Source: Acidobacteriota bacterium (GTDB lineage Bacteria > Acidobacteriota > Thermoanaerobaculia > UBA5066). From it: a stretch of DNA of 64,000 nucleotides. Numbering within the stretch: the first letter of the stretch is position 1; the number at the start of each line of letters is the position of its first letter. The translations under genes and the position numbers were made by a program. Shown here in pieces: positions 15,038-23,226 of this stretch. Where the stretch lies: assembly GCA_029781975.1 (NCBI GenBank), contig JAKOVQ010000009.1, forward strand, positions 1-64,000. The letters run 5' to 3'. The notes under the pieces were generated by a model. That model saw only the letters and a list, made by a program, of their open reading frames with translations. It ran no database searches and had not been told where the DNA came from.

Positions 15038-16912
15038 TCAGCGTCCGGCGGCGTCTCCGGCGCCCGCCGGACGCCGCGCCCGCCCGAGGGGAAGGACGCG
15101 CCGGGCCCGCCGTCCCTCGTCGAGGCGCGCCCGGTGCGCGGCGAGGAGGTCGCTCCGGGTCAGGATCCCGACGACGAGGTCGGGCGCCCTGCGGCTCACG
15201 ACCGGCAGGCGCCCGATGCCCTCCTCGACCATCCGGTCCGCCGCCTCGCGGAGCGACTCGTCCTCGAAGGCGACCACCGGGGGGCGGCGGACCGCGGCGG
15301 AGACGGGCTCCGAGCCGGGGCGGGCCGGGTCGAGGAGGTCGCGCCGCGTGACGACGCCGACGAGGCGGCCCGCGGCGTCGACGACGGGGAAGCCGTTGTG
15401 CGAGGGGACGCCCGGTCCCTCGCGGAGCCGCTCCCGCGCCCGCGCGAGGGGCTCCCCCGCGGCGAGGGTCACGACGGGGGCGCTGCAGCCCTTCCGGACG
15501 GGGACGCGGTCGAGGTAGTCGGCCGTCACCTCGACCGGCACCCGGACGCCCCGCCGGGCGATCTTCTCGGTCATGATGCTCTCGCGCATCAGGAGGCAGG
15601 AGGCGAGGTGCGCGGCGGCGCATCCGCCGAGGAGGGCGGGGAGGGCTGCGGGCTGGAGGGTCACCTCCAGGGCGAAGACGACCGACGCGAGCGCGGCGCG
15701 CGAGGCCCCGGCGAAGAGCGCCGCCATCCCGACGAGCGCCGCCAGCCTCGGGTCGACGCCCGCGGCCGGGAACGACCGGGCGAGCGCGGCGCCCGCCAGG
15801 GCCCCGACGCCCCCGCCGAACGTGAAGAGGGGAGCCAGGGTCCCGCCGGACGTCCCGCTTCCGAGCGCCACGACCCACGAGAGGAACTTCGCCCCGCACA
15901 GCAGGGCGAGCCCCGTCCCCAGGAGGCCGCCGGAGAGGATGCCGTCGATGTTGTCGTACCCCACCCCGAGGGTCCGCGGGACGGCCCATCCGACGGCGCC
16001 GACGAGGAGGCCGCCGAGCGCGGGCCAGAGCGGCCACGGAACCGGAAGCTTCTCGAAGGCGTCCTCCACGCGGTAGACCGCCCGCGTCACGCCGACGCCG
16101 AGGACGCCCGCGGCCGCGCCGAGGACCGTGTAGGCCGTCAGGGCGGCGAGCGGCGGGGCCGCGACGGCGGGCATGGGGAAGATCGGCGCCGTTCCGAGCA
16201 GCGCCGCCCGGACGCCGGCGGCGGTGGCGCTCGCGAGCGCCACCGGGACGAGGGAGCGGGGCCTCAGCTCGAAGAGGAGGAGCTCGACGGCGAGGAGGAC
16301 GGCGGAGACGGGGCTGCCGAAGGTGGCCGACATCCCGGCGGCGGCGCCCGCCGCGAGGAGGGTCCGTCTCTCCGCCGCCGTCGTCTCGAGGAGCTGGCCG
16401 ACGAGCGAGCCGAGCGCGCCTCCGGTGGCGATGATCGGTCCCTCGGCGCCGAACGGCCCGCCCGTTCCGATGGCCACCGCCGCCGAGAGCGGCTTCAGGA
16501 AGGTCACGCGCGGGGGGACGCGCCCCTCGTTCAGGAGCGACTGCTCCATCGCCTCGGGGATGCCGTGCCCGCGGATCGCGCGGGAGCCCCACCGGGCCAT
16601 CGCCCCCACCACGAGCCCCCCGGCCGCGGGGACGAGGACGACGCGCCACCCGAGGGCGTTCCCGGCGGGCGAGACGAAGGCGGGGGAGAGCCTGCCGTAG
16701 AAGGCCGCGTTCGTCACGAGGCCGATGAGCGCGGTGAGGGCGCGGGCGACGAGGGCCGCCGCCCCCCCGACCGCCACCGCGACGGCGGCCACGGCGACGG
16801 TCCGGCGGTCGGCCGGGAGCGCCGGCGCGGGGATCCCGGCCGACCGGGCCGCCGGCTCCATCGAGGGGGAGACGGGGAGGGCCCCGGCGTCCGCCCGCTC
16901 CGGGGCGCTCAT
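15038..16912 (-). CDS. CLC-family chloride/proton antiporter with CBS pair
   Basis: Predicted inner-membrane H+/Cl- exchanger of 624 residues. It carries the three CLC filter motifs: GHGIPE (near 115-120), GGPFGAEGP with the gating glutamate E157, and GTSGGTLAPL in the second half, on a background of many hydrophobic helices. A pair of CBS domains (about 475-610, with GFPVVDAAGRLVGVVT and RLPVVSR...VVGILTRSDLL) forms the cytoplasmic end and may sense nucleotides. The gating Glu argues for a coupled antiporter, not a channel. Its ATG overlaps the stop of the upstream marR-like gene by 4 bp, so the two are co-translated. It sits between two cytochrome genes and may help charge balance or acid tolerance; that is inference. 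Confidence 0.9.
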   Translation of the reverse strand: MSAPERADAGALPVSPSMEPAARSAGIPAPALPADRRTVAVAAVAVAVGGAAALVARALTALIGLVTNAAFYGRLSPAFVSPAGNALGWRVVLVPAAGGLVVGAMARWGSRAIRGHGIPEAMEQSLLNEGRVPPRVTFLKPLSAAVAIGTGGPFGAEGPIIATGGALGSLVGQLLETTAAERRTLLAAGAAAGMSATFGSPVSAVLLAVELLLFELRPRSLVPVALASATAAGVRAALLGTAPIFPMPAVAAPPLAALTAYTVLGAAAGVLGVGVTRAVYRVEDAFEKLPVPWPLWPALGGLLVGAVGWAVPRTLGVGYDNIDGILSGGLLGTGLALLCGAKFLSWVVALGSGTSGGTLAPLFTFGGGVGALAGAALARSFPAAGVDPRLAALVGMAALFAGASRAALASVVFALEVTLQPAALPALLGGCAAAHLASCLLMRESIMTEKIARRGVRVPVEVTADYLDRVPVRKGCSAPVVTLAAGEPLARARERLREGPGVPSHNGFPVVDAAGRLVGVVTRRDLLDPARPGSEPVSAAVRRPPVVAFEDESLREAADRMVEEGIGRLPVVSRRAPDLVVGILTRSDLLAAHRARLDEGRRARRVLPLGRARRPAGAGDAAGR

Positions 16913-17466
16913 GGCCCGGGCCTCCGCCCGCCGCGGGGCCCGGGGCGGCGCGGCTCCTCGTCGGCGAAGAAGAGCGGCGCCTGGCGGCCGCGGACCCCCA
17001 TCCCCCGGACGACGCGATCGAGGAGGCGGGCGAGGGCCCTCCGGTCGGCGCTCCCCAGGGCCTCCACGGCGGCGACGAGCGGACCCTGAGCGGGGTCGGG
17101 CGCCCCCCGGACGAGACGCCGGCCCGCCGCGGTGAGGGAGAGGGAGAAGCGCCGGCGGTCCCGCGGGTCCCGCCGCCGGTCGACGAGCCCCCGCTCGTGG
17201 AGGCGGGCCACGACGACGGAGACCGAGCTCTGGTCGGTCGCCGTCAGCGAGGCGAGCTCGCCGGGAGAGGTCTCGGGGCGCCCCTCCAGCGACTTGAGGA
17301 CGAAGAGCTGGGCGCCGCTCAGGCCGACCGTCCGCTCCGCCTCGCGGGCGGAGAGGCGGAGGGCGCGGACGAGGCGCCGGACGCCGTCCAGCACCTCCCG
17401 GACCTCGCGGGGCCGGCCGGCGCGCGGGGACGTACCCGGGGACGAAGTGTATGGGCTCCCATGCAT
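16909..17466 (-). CDS. MarR-family transcriptional regulator
   Basis: A 185-residue winged-helix regulator. The DNA-binding part shows SPGELASLTATDQSSVSVVVARLHERGLVDRRRDPRDRRR, here quoted only by its key turns: TDQSSVSVVVARL as recognition helix and RDPRDRRRF as the wing. N- and C-terminal helices would form the dimer. The start is uncertain: no ribosome site precedes the ATG at 17466 and the first ~24 residues look unlike MarR. It overlaps the CLC gene by 4 bp and most likely controls this two-gene operon. A short ATGGG-CT-CCCAT dyad lies at its beginning (17451-17462) and could be an autoregulatory site. Confidence 0.85.
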   Translation of the reverse strand: MHGSPYTSSPGTSPRAGRPREVREVLDGVRRLVRALRLSAREAERTVGLSGAQLFVLKSLEGRPETSPGELASLTATDQSSVSVVVARLHERGLVDRRRDPRDRRRFSLSLTAAGRRLVRGAPDPAQGPLVAAVEALGSADRRALARLLDRVVRGMGVRGRQAPLFFADEEPRRPGPRGGRRPGP

Positions 17467-17531
17467 CGGCGCGCAGGGTACCGGTGCGGCCGGGCCGGCG
17501 CAACCGGCGCCGGAGAGGCCCCGGAGAACGG

Positions 17532-17562
17532 GGAGGGCCGCCGCGCGCGGCGGCGGCCCTCC
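17532..17562 (-). terminator. terminator after the 13-heme cytochrome gene
   Basis: A 12-bp perfect stem (GGAGGGCCGCCG with its complement) around a 7-nt loop, 25 bp beyond the stop of the minus-strand cytochrome gene. Confidence 0.6.
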
Positions 17563-17586
17563 GGGGGACGGCGGGCGGGAGCGGCG

Positions 17587-19785
17587 TCAGCCCTTCTGCT
17601 TCGGGTCGGTCCCGGCCGCCGACTCGGCCTCGGCCTCGGCCTTCGCCGCGAGCAGCGCCTCGGCCCGGTGGATCTCCGCGAGCTCGAGCGGGTGCTCCTC
17701 GAGCATCTCGCGCTCGGAGAGCTTGCCGGTCAGCCAGGCGGTGTTCATCGGGTACGCGTCCGGGTTGAAGATCACGAAGTAGATGTGCCAGACGAGGATG
17801 GCCAGAGTCGCGAGCCAGGCCTCGTAGTAGTGGACGAGGCGGGCGACGTCGTAGCCGAGCTTCGAGAGGAGGTTGATGAAGGTGTTGTCGAACCACATGA
17901 TGAAGCCCGTGGCGGCCATCACGACGGTCCCCCAGACGAGGGCCCAGTATTCGCTCTTCTCGATGTAGCTGAACCGGCCGAACTTCGGCTTCACGGGTGA
18001 CAGGCCGAGGTTGTACCTGAGGACGGCGACGGCGTCGCGGGCGTCCTGGAGAGAGAACCAGAGGTCCTTCACGAGCTTTCGCCCCCGCGCCGTGGCGGTG
18101 ATGTAGGTGAGGTGGTAGACGGCCGCGAGGCACATCCAGACGGCGGCGATCCGGTGGACGAGGCTCCGGTACTCGAACGCGTTCGTCGAGAGGCTCCGGA
18201 TCCCCTGGACCCACCAGGAGTCGGGGAAGCGGAGGCCGAAGCCCGTCAGGACGAGGAGGAAGAAGCTGACGAGGAGGGAGCCGTGCTGGAGCCGCTCCTC
18301 CCGCGTCATCCGGACGTAGAGGCGGTGCGAGACGGGGTGGTCCTCCTCCAGCTCGCCGCGGCGGAACGCCAGCTGGCGCCGGGACTTCTTGACGAAGTCG
18401 AGGACGTTGTGGAGGCCCATGGCGCCGATCGTCCCGACGATGAGGCCCAGGTAGAGGGTCGCGATCCAGTAGAGGAGCGGCTCCTCCTTCCTGCTTCGGA
18501 TGTCGACGTGGACGGCGCCCATCGTGAAGCGCGTCCCGGCGCCCGGGTGGCACGTGCCGCAGGTCCGGGCGAGGTTCGCCTTGTTGATCGTGGAGGCGGG
18601 GTCGCTCGAGGGGAGGATGTTGTGGGAGCCGTGGCAGGAGGCGCAGTTCGCCACCTCGACGTCTCCCCCCTTCACCGCGAGGCCGTGGAAGCTGGCCTCG
18701 AAGGTCTGGAAGCGGTCGCTCTCGATGCCGTACTTCTCCGTCAGGCGGAGGGAGCCGTGGCAGGGGGTGCAGACCTTCGCGGAGACGTTCGCGGCGGCGA
18801 CGGGAGAGCGCGGGTCGGTGTGCTTGAGGATCCCGTGCTCGCCGTGGCACGTCGTGCAGGTCGGGGCGTCGGCGTTCCCGTTCGCGAGGGCCTTGCCGTG
18901 GACGCTGGAGGCGAACGTCTCGGCGATCTTCGTGTGGCACTTCGCGCACGCTTCCTGGATGTGGCGCCTGTTCGTCCGGGAGTCGGACTTGTCTCCGGCG
19001 AGGATCTCGTGCGAGCCGTGGCAGTCGACGCAGTTGGCGGCATTCGCGTTCCCGGCGAGGAGGGCCTTCCCGTGGACGCTCGACTCGTACGACGCGATGA
19101 ACCCGGCGGACATCGGGACGCGCGCGCGCACCTCGGGGCTGTCGAGGTGGCAGGAGAGGCACATCTTCTCCTGAGCCTGCTTGCGGGCCGCGGCCGTGGC
19201 CCCCTCCTGGTCGCTGGCGACGGGCCGGCTGTGGCACGTGGCGCAGGTGGGGGCCTCCTTCTCGCCGCGCTTCACCGCCTGCCCGTGGACGGAGGCGCCG
19301 TACCGCTCGACCTCGTCCTGGTGGCAGCTGGCGCAGGCCGCCATCAGCTTCGCGGACGCCGCCTTCGGCGAGGCGACCGTGTGGCCTCCGTGGCACTCCT
19401 GGCACGGGACGGCCTCGGGGTCCGCCTTCATCGACGGGTGGAACGGGTGCTTCTCCGCCATCCCGTCGTGGCAGCTGCTGCACGAGACGGGCTTCAGCTT
19501 CTCCTTGTGCGGGAGCTCCTTGAGCTTCGCGAGGTCGGCGTGGCAGTCGACGCACGAAAGGCCCGCCTCGCCGTGGACGGAGGCGGCGAGGTCGGCCTTC
19601 TTCACGTAGACCGACGCGCCGCCGGAGCGGGCGGCGGACTTGTCGCCGTGGCAGCCCAGGCAATCCTCGTCGGTGGGCGGCGCACCCGCCGCGGAGGACG
19701 CGGCGAACGCCGCCAGGACGAGGAGGATGACGACGAAGGTCGCCCGGATGCGAGCGACGAGCTCGTTTCGCGAAAGATCGGTCAC
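17587..19785 (-). CDS. 13-heme cytochrome c fused to a cytochrome b membrane domain (CbcL-like paralogue)
   Basis: A 732-residue relative of the 19-heme protein. It has a signal peptide (about 1-35), then 13 CxxCH sites (CLGCH to CGTCH) again joined by SVHG/SFHG segments, then about five membrane helices with histidines (GLHNVLDF, LQHGSLLV, LVHRIAAV, VYHLTYI, LVHYYEAW, VWHIYFVIF), and a charged cytoplasmic C-terminus. It lacks the last helix of the 19-heme protein. The GTG at 19785 follows a run of six Gs and a well-spaced promoter, which fixes the start. Likely role: another branch from menaquinol to periplasmic carriers, perhaps tuned to a different potential. Confidence 0.9.
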   Translation of the reverse strand: MTDLSRNELVARIRATFVVILLVLAAFAASSAAGAPPTDEDCLGCHGDKSAARSGGASVYVKKADLAASVHGEAGLSCVDCHADLAKLKELPHKEKLKPVSCSSCHDGMAEKHPFHPSMKADPEAVPCQECHGGHTVASPKAASAKLMAACASCHQDEVERYGASVHGQAVKRGEKEAPTCATCHSRPVASDQEGATAAARKQAQEKMCLSCHLDSPEVRARVPMSAGFIASYESSVHGKALLAGNANAANCVDCHGSHEILAGDKSDSRTNRRHIQEACAKCHTKIAETFASSVHGKALANGNADAPTCTTCHGEHGILKHTDPRSPVAAANVSAKVCTPCHGSLRLTEKYGIESDRFQTFEASFHGLAVKGGDVEVANCASCHGSHNILPSSDPASTINKANLARTCGTCHPGAGTRFTMGAVHVDIRSRKEEPLLYWIATLYLGLIVGTIGAMGLHNVLDFVKKSRRQLAFRRGELEEDHPVSHRLYVRMTREERLQHGSLLVSFFLLVLTGFGLRFPDSWWVQGIRSLSTNAFEYRSLVHRIAAVWMCLAAVYHLTYITATARGRKLVKDLWFSLQDARDAVAVLRYNLGLSPVKPKFGRFSYIEKSEYWALVWGTVVMAATGFIMWFDNTFINLLSKLGYDVARLVHYYEAWLATLAILVWHIYFVIFNPDAYPMNTAWLTGKLSEREMLEEHPLELAEIHRAEALLAAKAEAEAESAAGTDPKQKG

Positions 19786-19804
19786 GAGTACCCCCCGGCC
19801 GCGA

Positions 19805-19833
19805 ATTATTGGGATGAGGGGCGGAAGCCTCAA
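19805..19833 (-). promoter_or_regulatory. sigma-70 promoter of the 13-heme cytochrome gene
   Basis: On the minus strand: TTGAGG (-35, 19828-19833), exactly 17 bp, AATAAT (-10, 19805-19810). The start would fall near 19798, leaving a leader of about 13 bases that contains the G-rich ribosome site before the GTG at 19785. Confidence 0.7.
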
Positions 19834-19913
19834 TGATTCGGGGGCATCAAACGAGCCGGGACGCTGAGTCGCCGTCTCGTCCCGGACCGCTCGCCCGGCG
19901 GCGCGCGGACGCC

Positions 19914-19919
19914 TAGAAT
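19914..19919 (+). promoter_or_regulatory. -10 box just before the binding-protein gene
   Basis: TAGAAT ends only 10 bases before the ATG at 19930, so the mRNA would have almost no leader. No clear -35 box. Confidence 0.4.
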
Positions 19920-19929
19920 CGGTTCGTTC

Positions 19930-21585
19930 ATGCGCGAACCGAGGAAGGGAGGCCCTTTCGAGGGCCCTGCGGCCGCCGGCCCGGCGCGGCGGGGGCTCAG
20001 CGGCCTTCGCGTCCGCGGGCGGCGCCTTCCGGCAGCCCTCCTGGCCGCCGCGTCGCTCGTCGGTCCGGGCGGGGGGGGCTGCCGGAGATCCCTCGGGCCC
20101 GAGCCGGCGATCGCGCTCCTCGCCGAGCGGGGCGCCGAAGGGCTCGACCCCCACACGGCGGGCCAGGTGATCCAGACGTGGAGCCTGCTGTCCAACGCCT
20201 ACGAGGGGCTCGTCGCGCTCGACGCGCAGCTCGCCGTCACCCCGGCGCTCGCGGTCTCGTGGACGAACCCCGACGCCCTCACCTGGGACTTCCGCCTCCG
20301 TCCCGGGGTCCGCTTCCACGACGGGTCGCTGCTCGACGCCGACGACGTCGTCTTCAGCTTCCGGAGGGCCCGGGACCATCCGCGGTCGACGCGACGGGAC
20401 GCCCTCGCGGGCGTTTCCGTGGAGAAGGTGGGCGCCCTGGAGGTCCGCCTCCGGACGCTGAGCCCCGACGCCTTCCTCCTCCCGCTCCTGCGCGAGGTGG
20501 CGGTCGTGTCGCGGCGCTTCGTCGAGCGCGAGGGGGCGGGGGCGCTCGCCGCACGCTCCGCCGGGACGGGGCCCTACCGGATCGTACGCGTCAGGGCCGG
20601 GCCCGTGGTGGAGCTCGAGCGGTTCGACCCGTACTGGGGACCGCGTCCCGCCTTCCGCCGCGCCTACCACGTCGGCCGCTCCTGGGGGGACCCCGAGGTC
20701 CCCTCCCTCGTGCCGCGGGGGACCCGTCTCGTCTTCTTCGCGCGCCCGGGGACGGAACGGTACCGGGAGGCCGAGAAGGTGGCGGTCCCGTCGGCCGTCC
20801 CGGGCCTGTCCGTCGCGTACCTCGGCTTCGACCTGCACGGGGCGGCGACGCCGCGCGTCACGTTGCCGGGCGGGGAGGGCCGGAACCCGTTCCTCGATCG
20901 CCGCGTGAGGCGGGCCGTCGCCCTCGCGGTGGATCCCGCCCGCTTCCTGTCGGAGGCGCGGGGGGGGCGTGGCTTCCTCCCGACGCAGATGGTCCCCGCG
21001 CTCGTCTTCGGCTTCGACCCGTCGGTCCCCTCTCCCCGGCGCGACCTGGCCCGTGCCCGCGCCCTCCTCTCCGAGGCGGGGCTCGCGGGCGGCGTCGAGG
21101 CCGAGGTCGACGTCCGGTCGGTGATGGAGGCCTACGCGAGGCGCGTCGCCGAGGACCTGGGCGCCGTCGGGTGGCGGGTCCGGGTCAACAGCCTCCCGGA
21201 GGAGGAGTTCTTCGAGCGCCTCGCGAGCGGCGGCTCCTCCCTCTACGTCCTCCGGTTCTGGTGCCGGAGCGGCGACGCGCAGGAGATCCTCGACCGCTGG
21301 GTCCGGTCCCGCGACGCCGCGCGGGGCCTCGGGACGGCGAACTTCTCGTACGAGAGGTGCCCGGTCCCGGGCCTCGACGAGAGGATCGACGCCGCCCGCC
21401 GGACCCTCGAGCCGAGCGCGAGGCTCGGCCTCCTCCAGGAGGCGATGCGGCGCGTGAGCGAGGAGGTGCTCGCGGTGCCGCTCTTCATCGAGGAGCACGT
21501 GACGTTCCTCCCGCGCGGCGTCGCCTGGCCCGCCCGGGCCGACGCCGTGAGGCTCTTCGCCGACGCCCGCCCCTCCGTGCCGTGA
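19930..21585 (+). CDS. family-5 (peptide/nickel-type) extracellular solute-binding protein
   Basis: Predicted periplasmic or membrane-anchored binding protein of 551 residues (SBP_bac_5 fold). It shows the family's early GLDPHTAG segment, LLSNAYEGLVALD, DALTWDFRLRPGVRFHDG and SAGTGPYRIV, and later domain-II residues such as RVRRAVALAVDPARF. A hydrophobic export segment (about 33-46) is followed by GGGGC at about 47-51, a poor lipobox, so lipoprotein anchoring is possible. No permease or ATPase genes adjoin it, so it is an orphan; it may serve a transporter elsewhere or act as a sensor. Peptides are the usual ligands of the family. Confidence 0.85.
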   Translation: MREPRKGGPFEGPAAAGPARRGLSGLRVRGRRLPAALLAAASLVGPGGGGCRRSLGPEPAIALLAERGAEGLDPHTAGQVIQTWSLLSNAYEGLVALDAQLAVTPALAVSWTNPDALTWDFRLRPGVRFHDGSLLDADDVVFSFRRARDHPRSTRRDALAGVSVEKVGALEVRLRTLSPDAFLLPLLREVAVVSRRFVEREGAGALAARSAGTGPYRIVRVRAGPVVELERFDPYWGPRPAFRRAYHVGRSWGDPEVPSLVPRGTRLVFFARPGTERYREAEKVAVPSAVPGLSVAYLGFDLHGAATPRVTLPGGEGRNPFLDRRVRRAVALAVDPARFLSEARGGRGFLPTQMVPALVFGFDPSVPSPRRDLARARALLSEAGLAGGVEAEVDVRSVMEAYARRVAEDLGAVGWRVRVNSLPEEEFFERLASGGSSLYVLRFWCRSGDAQEILDRWVRSRDAARGLGTANFSYERCPVPGLDERIDAARRTLEPSARLGLLQEAMRRVSEEVLAVPLFIEEHVTFLPRGVAWPARADAVRLFADARPSVP

Positions 21586-21643
21586 CCGGCCCGGAGGCCG
21601 CGCCGCGGGGGGCGCCGCCGGGGCCTTGACACGCGGCCCGCGC

Positions 21644-21677
21644 TGCATAATCATCCGCGATCGTGAATAATCATCCG
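21644..21677 (+). promoter_or_regulatory. tandem ARG-box-like operator at argR
   Basis: Two 14-bp copies, TGCATAATCATCCG (21644-21657) and TGAATAATCATCCG (21664-21677), repeat with a 20-bp period. Each resembles the ARG box core TGAATAAT-ATTCA, and paired boxes two helical turns apart are how hexameric ArgR binds. The second copy covers the argR start codon and the first also serves as a CATAAT -10 box, so binding would block the operon's transcription and argR translation start. Confidence 0.6.
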
Positions 21678-22172
21678 GCCACGTCCGCGCTCCGGCGGCG
21701 GGACGCCATCGTCCGGCTCGTGCGCGAGGCGCCCGTGAGGTCCCAGGACGAGCTGCAGCGCCTCCTCGAGGGGCGGGGGATCCACGCGACCCAGCCGACG
21801 CTGTCGCGCGACATCCGGGAGCTGGGGCTGGCCAAGACGCCCGACGGGTACGTGGAGCCCGGGGCGGGGGGCGCGGGCCGGCCGGGGGCCGACCCCCGCG
21901 CCGTGGCGCGCCTGGAGCGGGTCCTCCGGGGCTCGGTCCTGTCGGCGAAGCCGGCGGGGAGCCTGGTCGTGGTGAGGACGCCGCCGGCCGAGGCCCATCC
22001 GGTGGCCCACGTCGTCGACGAGGTGGGGCTGCCGGACGTCGTCGGCTCGATCGCGGGAGACGACACCGTCTTCCTCGCCACCTCCGCGCCCGCGAGGGCC
22101 CGCGCCCTGGCCCGCCGCCTGCAGGCCGCCCTCGAGGGGGCGCCGGCTCCGCGCCGGCGCCGCCGCGCCTAG
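21663..22172 (+). CDS. argR: arginine repressor ArgR
   Basis: A 169-residue regulator. The N-terminal winged helix contains the family signature SQDELQRLLEGRGIHATQ and TLSRDIRELGLAK; the C-terminal part ends with VGSIAGDDTVFLAT, the arginine-binding GTIAGDDT-type motif that also drives hexamer formation. With arginine bound it represses biosynthetic genes. It heads the arg operon here and probably controls it through the paired boxes over its own start. The GTG at 21663 has no ribosome site and lies 11 bases after a CATAAT box, so translation may be near-leaderless. The C-terminus is Arg-rich. Confidence 0.92.
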   Translation: MNNHPATSALRRRDAIVRLVREAPVRSQDELQRLLEGRGIHATQPTLSRDIRELGLAKTPDGYVEPGAGGAGRPGADPRAVARLERVLRGSVLSAKPAGSLVVVRTPPAEAHPVAHVVDEVGLPDVVGSIAGDDTVFLATSAPARARALARRLQAALEGAPAPRRRRRA

Positions 22173-22206
22173 GCCGGCCGCCCCGCGGCCGGAAGGAGTG
22201 ATCGTG

Positions 22207-23226
22207 GTGAAGCGTGTCTCTGTCGTCGGAGCGGCCGGCTACTCGGGAGCGGAGCTGGTCCGGATCCTCGCCGCGCACCCGCGCGTCGAGGTCGCCAGCC
22301 TCTTCGGGAGCCCGGGGTCGAAGGGGTGCGCGTTCGAGGCGGTCCACCCCGCGCTCGGCGGGCGGAGCGGGCCCGCCGTCGTCCCGTTCGACGAGGCGGC
22401 GCTGCGGGCGTCCTCGCCCGACGCGGTCTTCCTCGCGACTCCGAACGAGACCTCCGCCTCGCTCGTCCCTTCGCTCCTCGAGGCGGGGCTCCTCGTGATC
22501 GACGTCTCGGGGGCGTTCCGCCTGAAGGACGCCGCCCTCTACCAGGCCTGGTACGGGTTCCAGCACCCGTCGCCGCAGCTCCTCCCCCGGGCCGTCTACG
22601 GGTTGACGGAGCTCTGCGGCGAGGAGCTCGACCGGGCGCGCCTCGTCGCGAACCCCGGCTGCTACCCGACGTCGATCCTCCTCGCGCTCCGGCCGCTCCT
22701 CCCGATCCTCGAGGAGGGGATGCCGGTCGTCGCCGTCTCGGCGAGCGGCGTCTCCGGCGCGGGGAAGCGGGCCGACCTCGCCTACTCGTTCTGCGAGGTC
22801 GCGGGGAGCTACAAGGCCTACGGCGTCGGCGTCCACCGCCACGAGCCGGAGATCCGGCAGGCCCTGGGGCTCCCGGCCGGCTCCCCGTTCGCGTTCGTGC
22901 CGCACCTCCTCCCCGTCGCGCGCGGGATCCTCTCGACGATCCACGTCTCGTTCCGCACCCGGGTCTCCCCGGACGAGGTCGCCGGGCGCTGGGAGCGCGC
23001 GTACGCGGGCAGGCCGTTCGTGCGGGTCCTGCCGCCGGGCCGGCTCCCGGAGCTGAAGGACGTCGTCGGGACGCCGCGGGCCCACCTCGGGAGCGCGCCG
23101 CTCGACGGAGGGCGGCGGGCCGTCCTCGTCTCGGCCATCGACAACCTCCTCAAGGGGGCCGCCTCGCAGGCGGTCCAGAACTTCAACCGCGCCTCCGGCT
23201 TCGCGGAGGAGGAGGGCCTCTCGTGA
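22207..23226 (+). CDS. argC: N-acetyl-gamma-glutamyl-phosphate reductase
   Basis: Third step of arginine synthesis: NADPH reduction of N-acetylglutamyl phosphate to the semialdehyde. The N-terminal GAAGYSGAEL is the nucleotide-binding loop and NPGCYPT contains the catalytic cysteine; SASGVSGAGK and GVHRHEPEI are family motifs. About 340 residues, as usual. GTG codons at 22198, 22204 and 22207 are in frame; the GGAAGGAG site at 22191-22198 best fits 22204 or 22207. It lies 34 bp after argR and its stop overlaps argB. Confidence 0.95.
   Translation: MKRVSVVGAAGYSGAELVRILAAHPRVEVASLFGSPGSKGCAFEAVHPALGGRSGPAVVPFDEAALRASSPDAVFLATPNETSASLVPSLLEAGLLVIDVSGAFRLKDAALYQAWYGFQHPSPQLLPRAVYGLTELCGEELDRARLVANPGCYPTSILLALRPLLPILEEGMPVVAVSASGVSGAGKRADLAYSFCEVAGSYKAYGVGVHRHEPEIRQALGLPAGSPFAFVPHLLPVARGILSTIHVSFRTRVSPDEVAGRWERAYAGRPFVRVLPPGRLPELKDVVGTPRAHLGSAPLDGGRRAVLVSAIDNLLKGAASQAVQNFNRASGFAEEEGLS

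Noticed and set aside
16060-16100. Possible attachment site or element border around the MarR-CLC pair
   Set aside because: No direct repeats, integrase, transposase or tRNA were found near it.
21626-21651. TTGACA/CATAAT as a full sigma-70 promoter for argR
   Set aside because: The spacer is only 14 bp, too short for a normal promoter; only the -10 box and ARG-box reading were kept.
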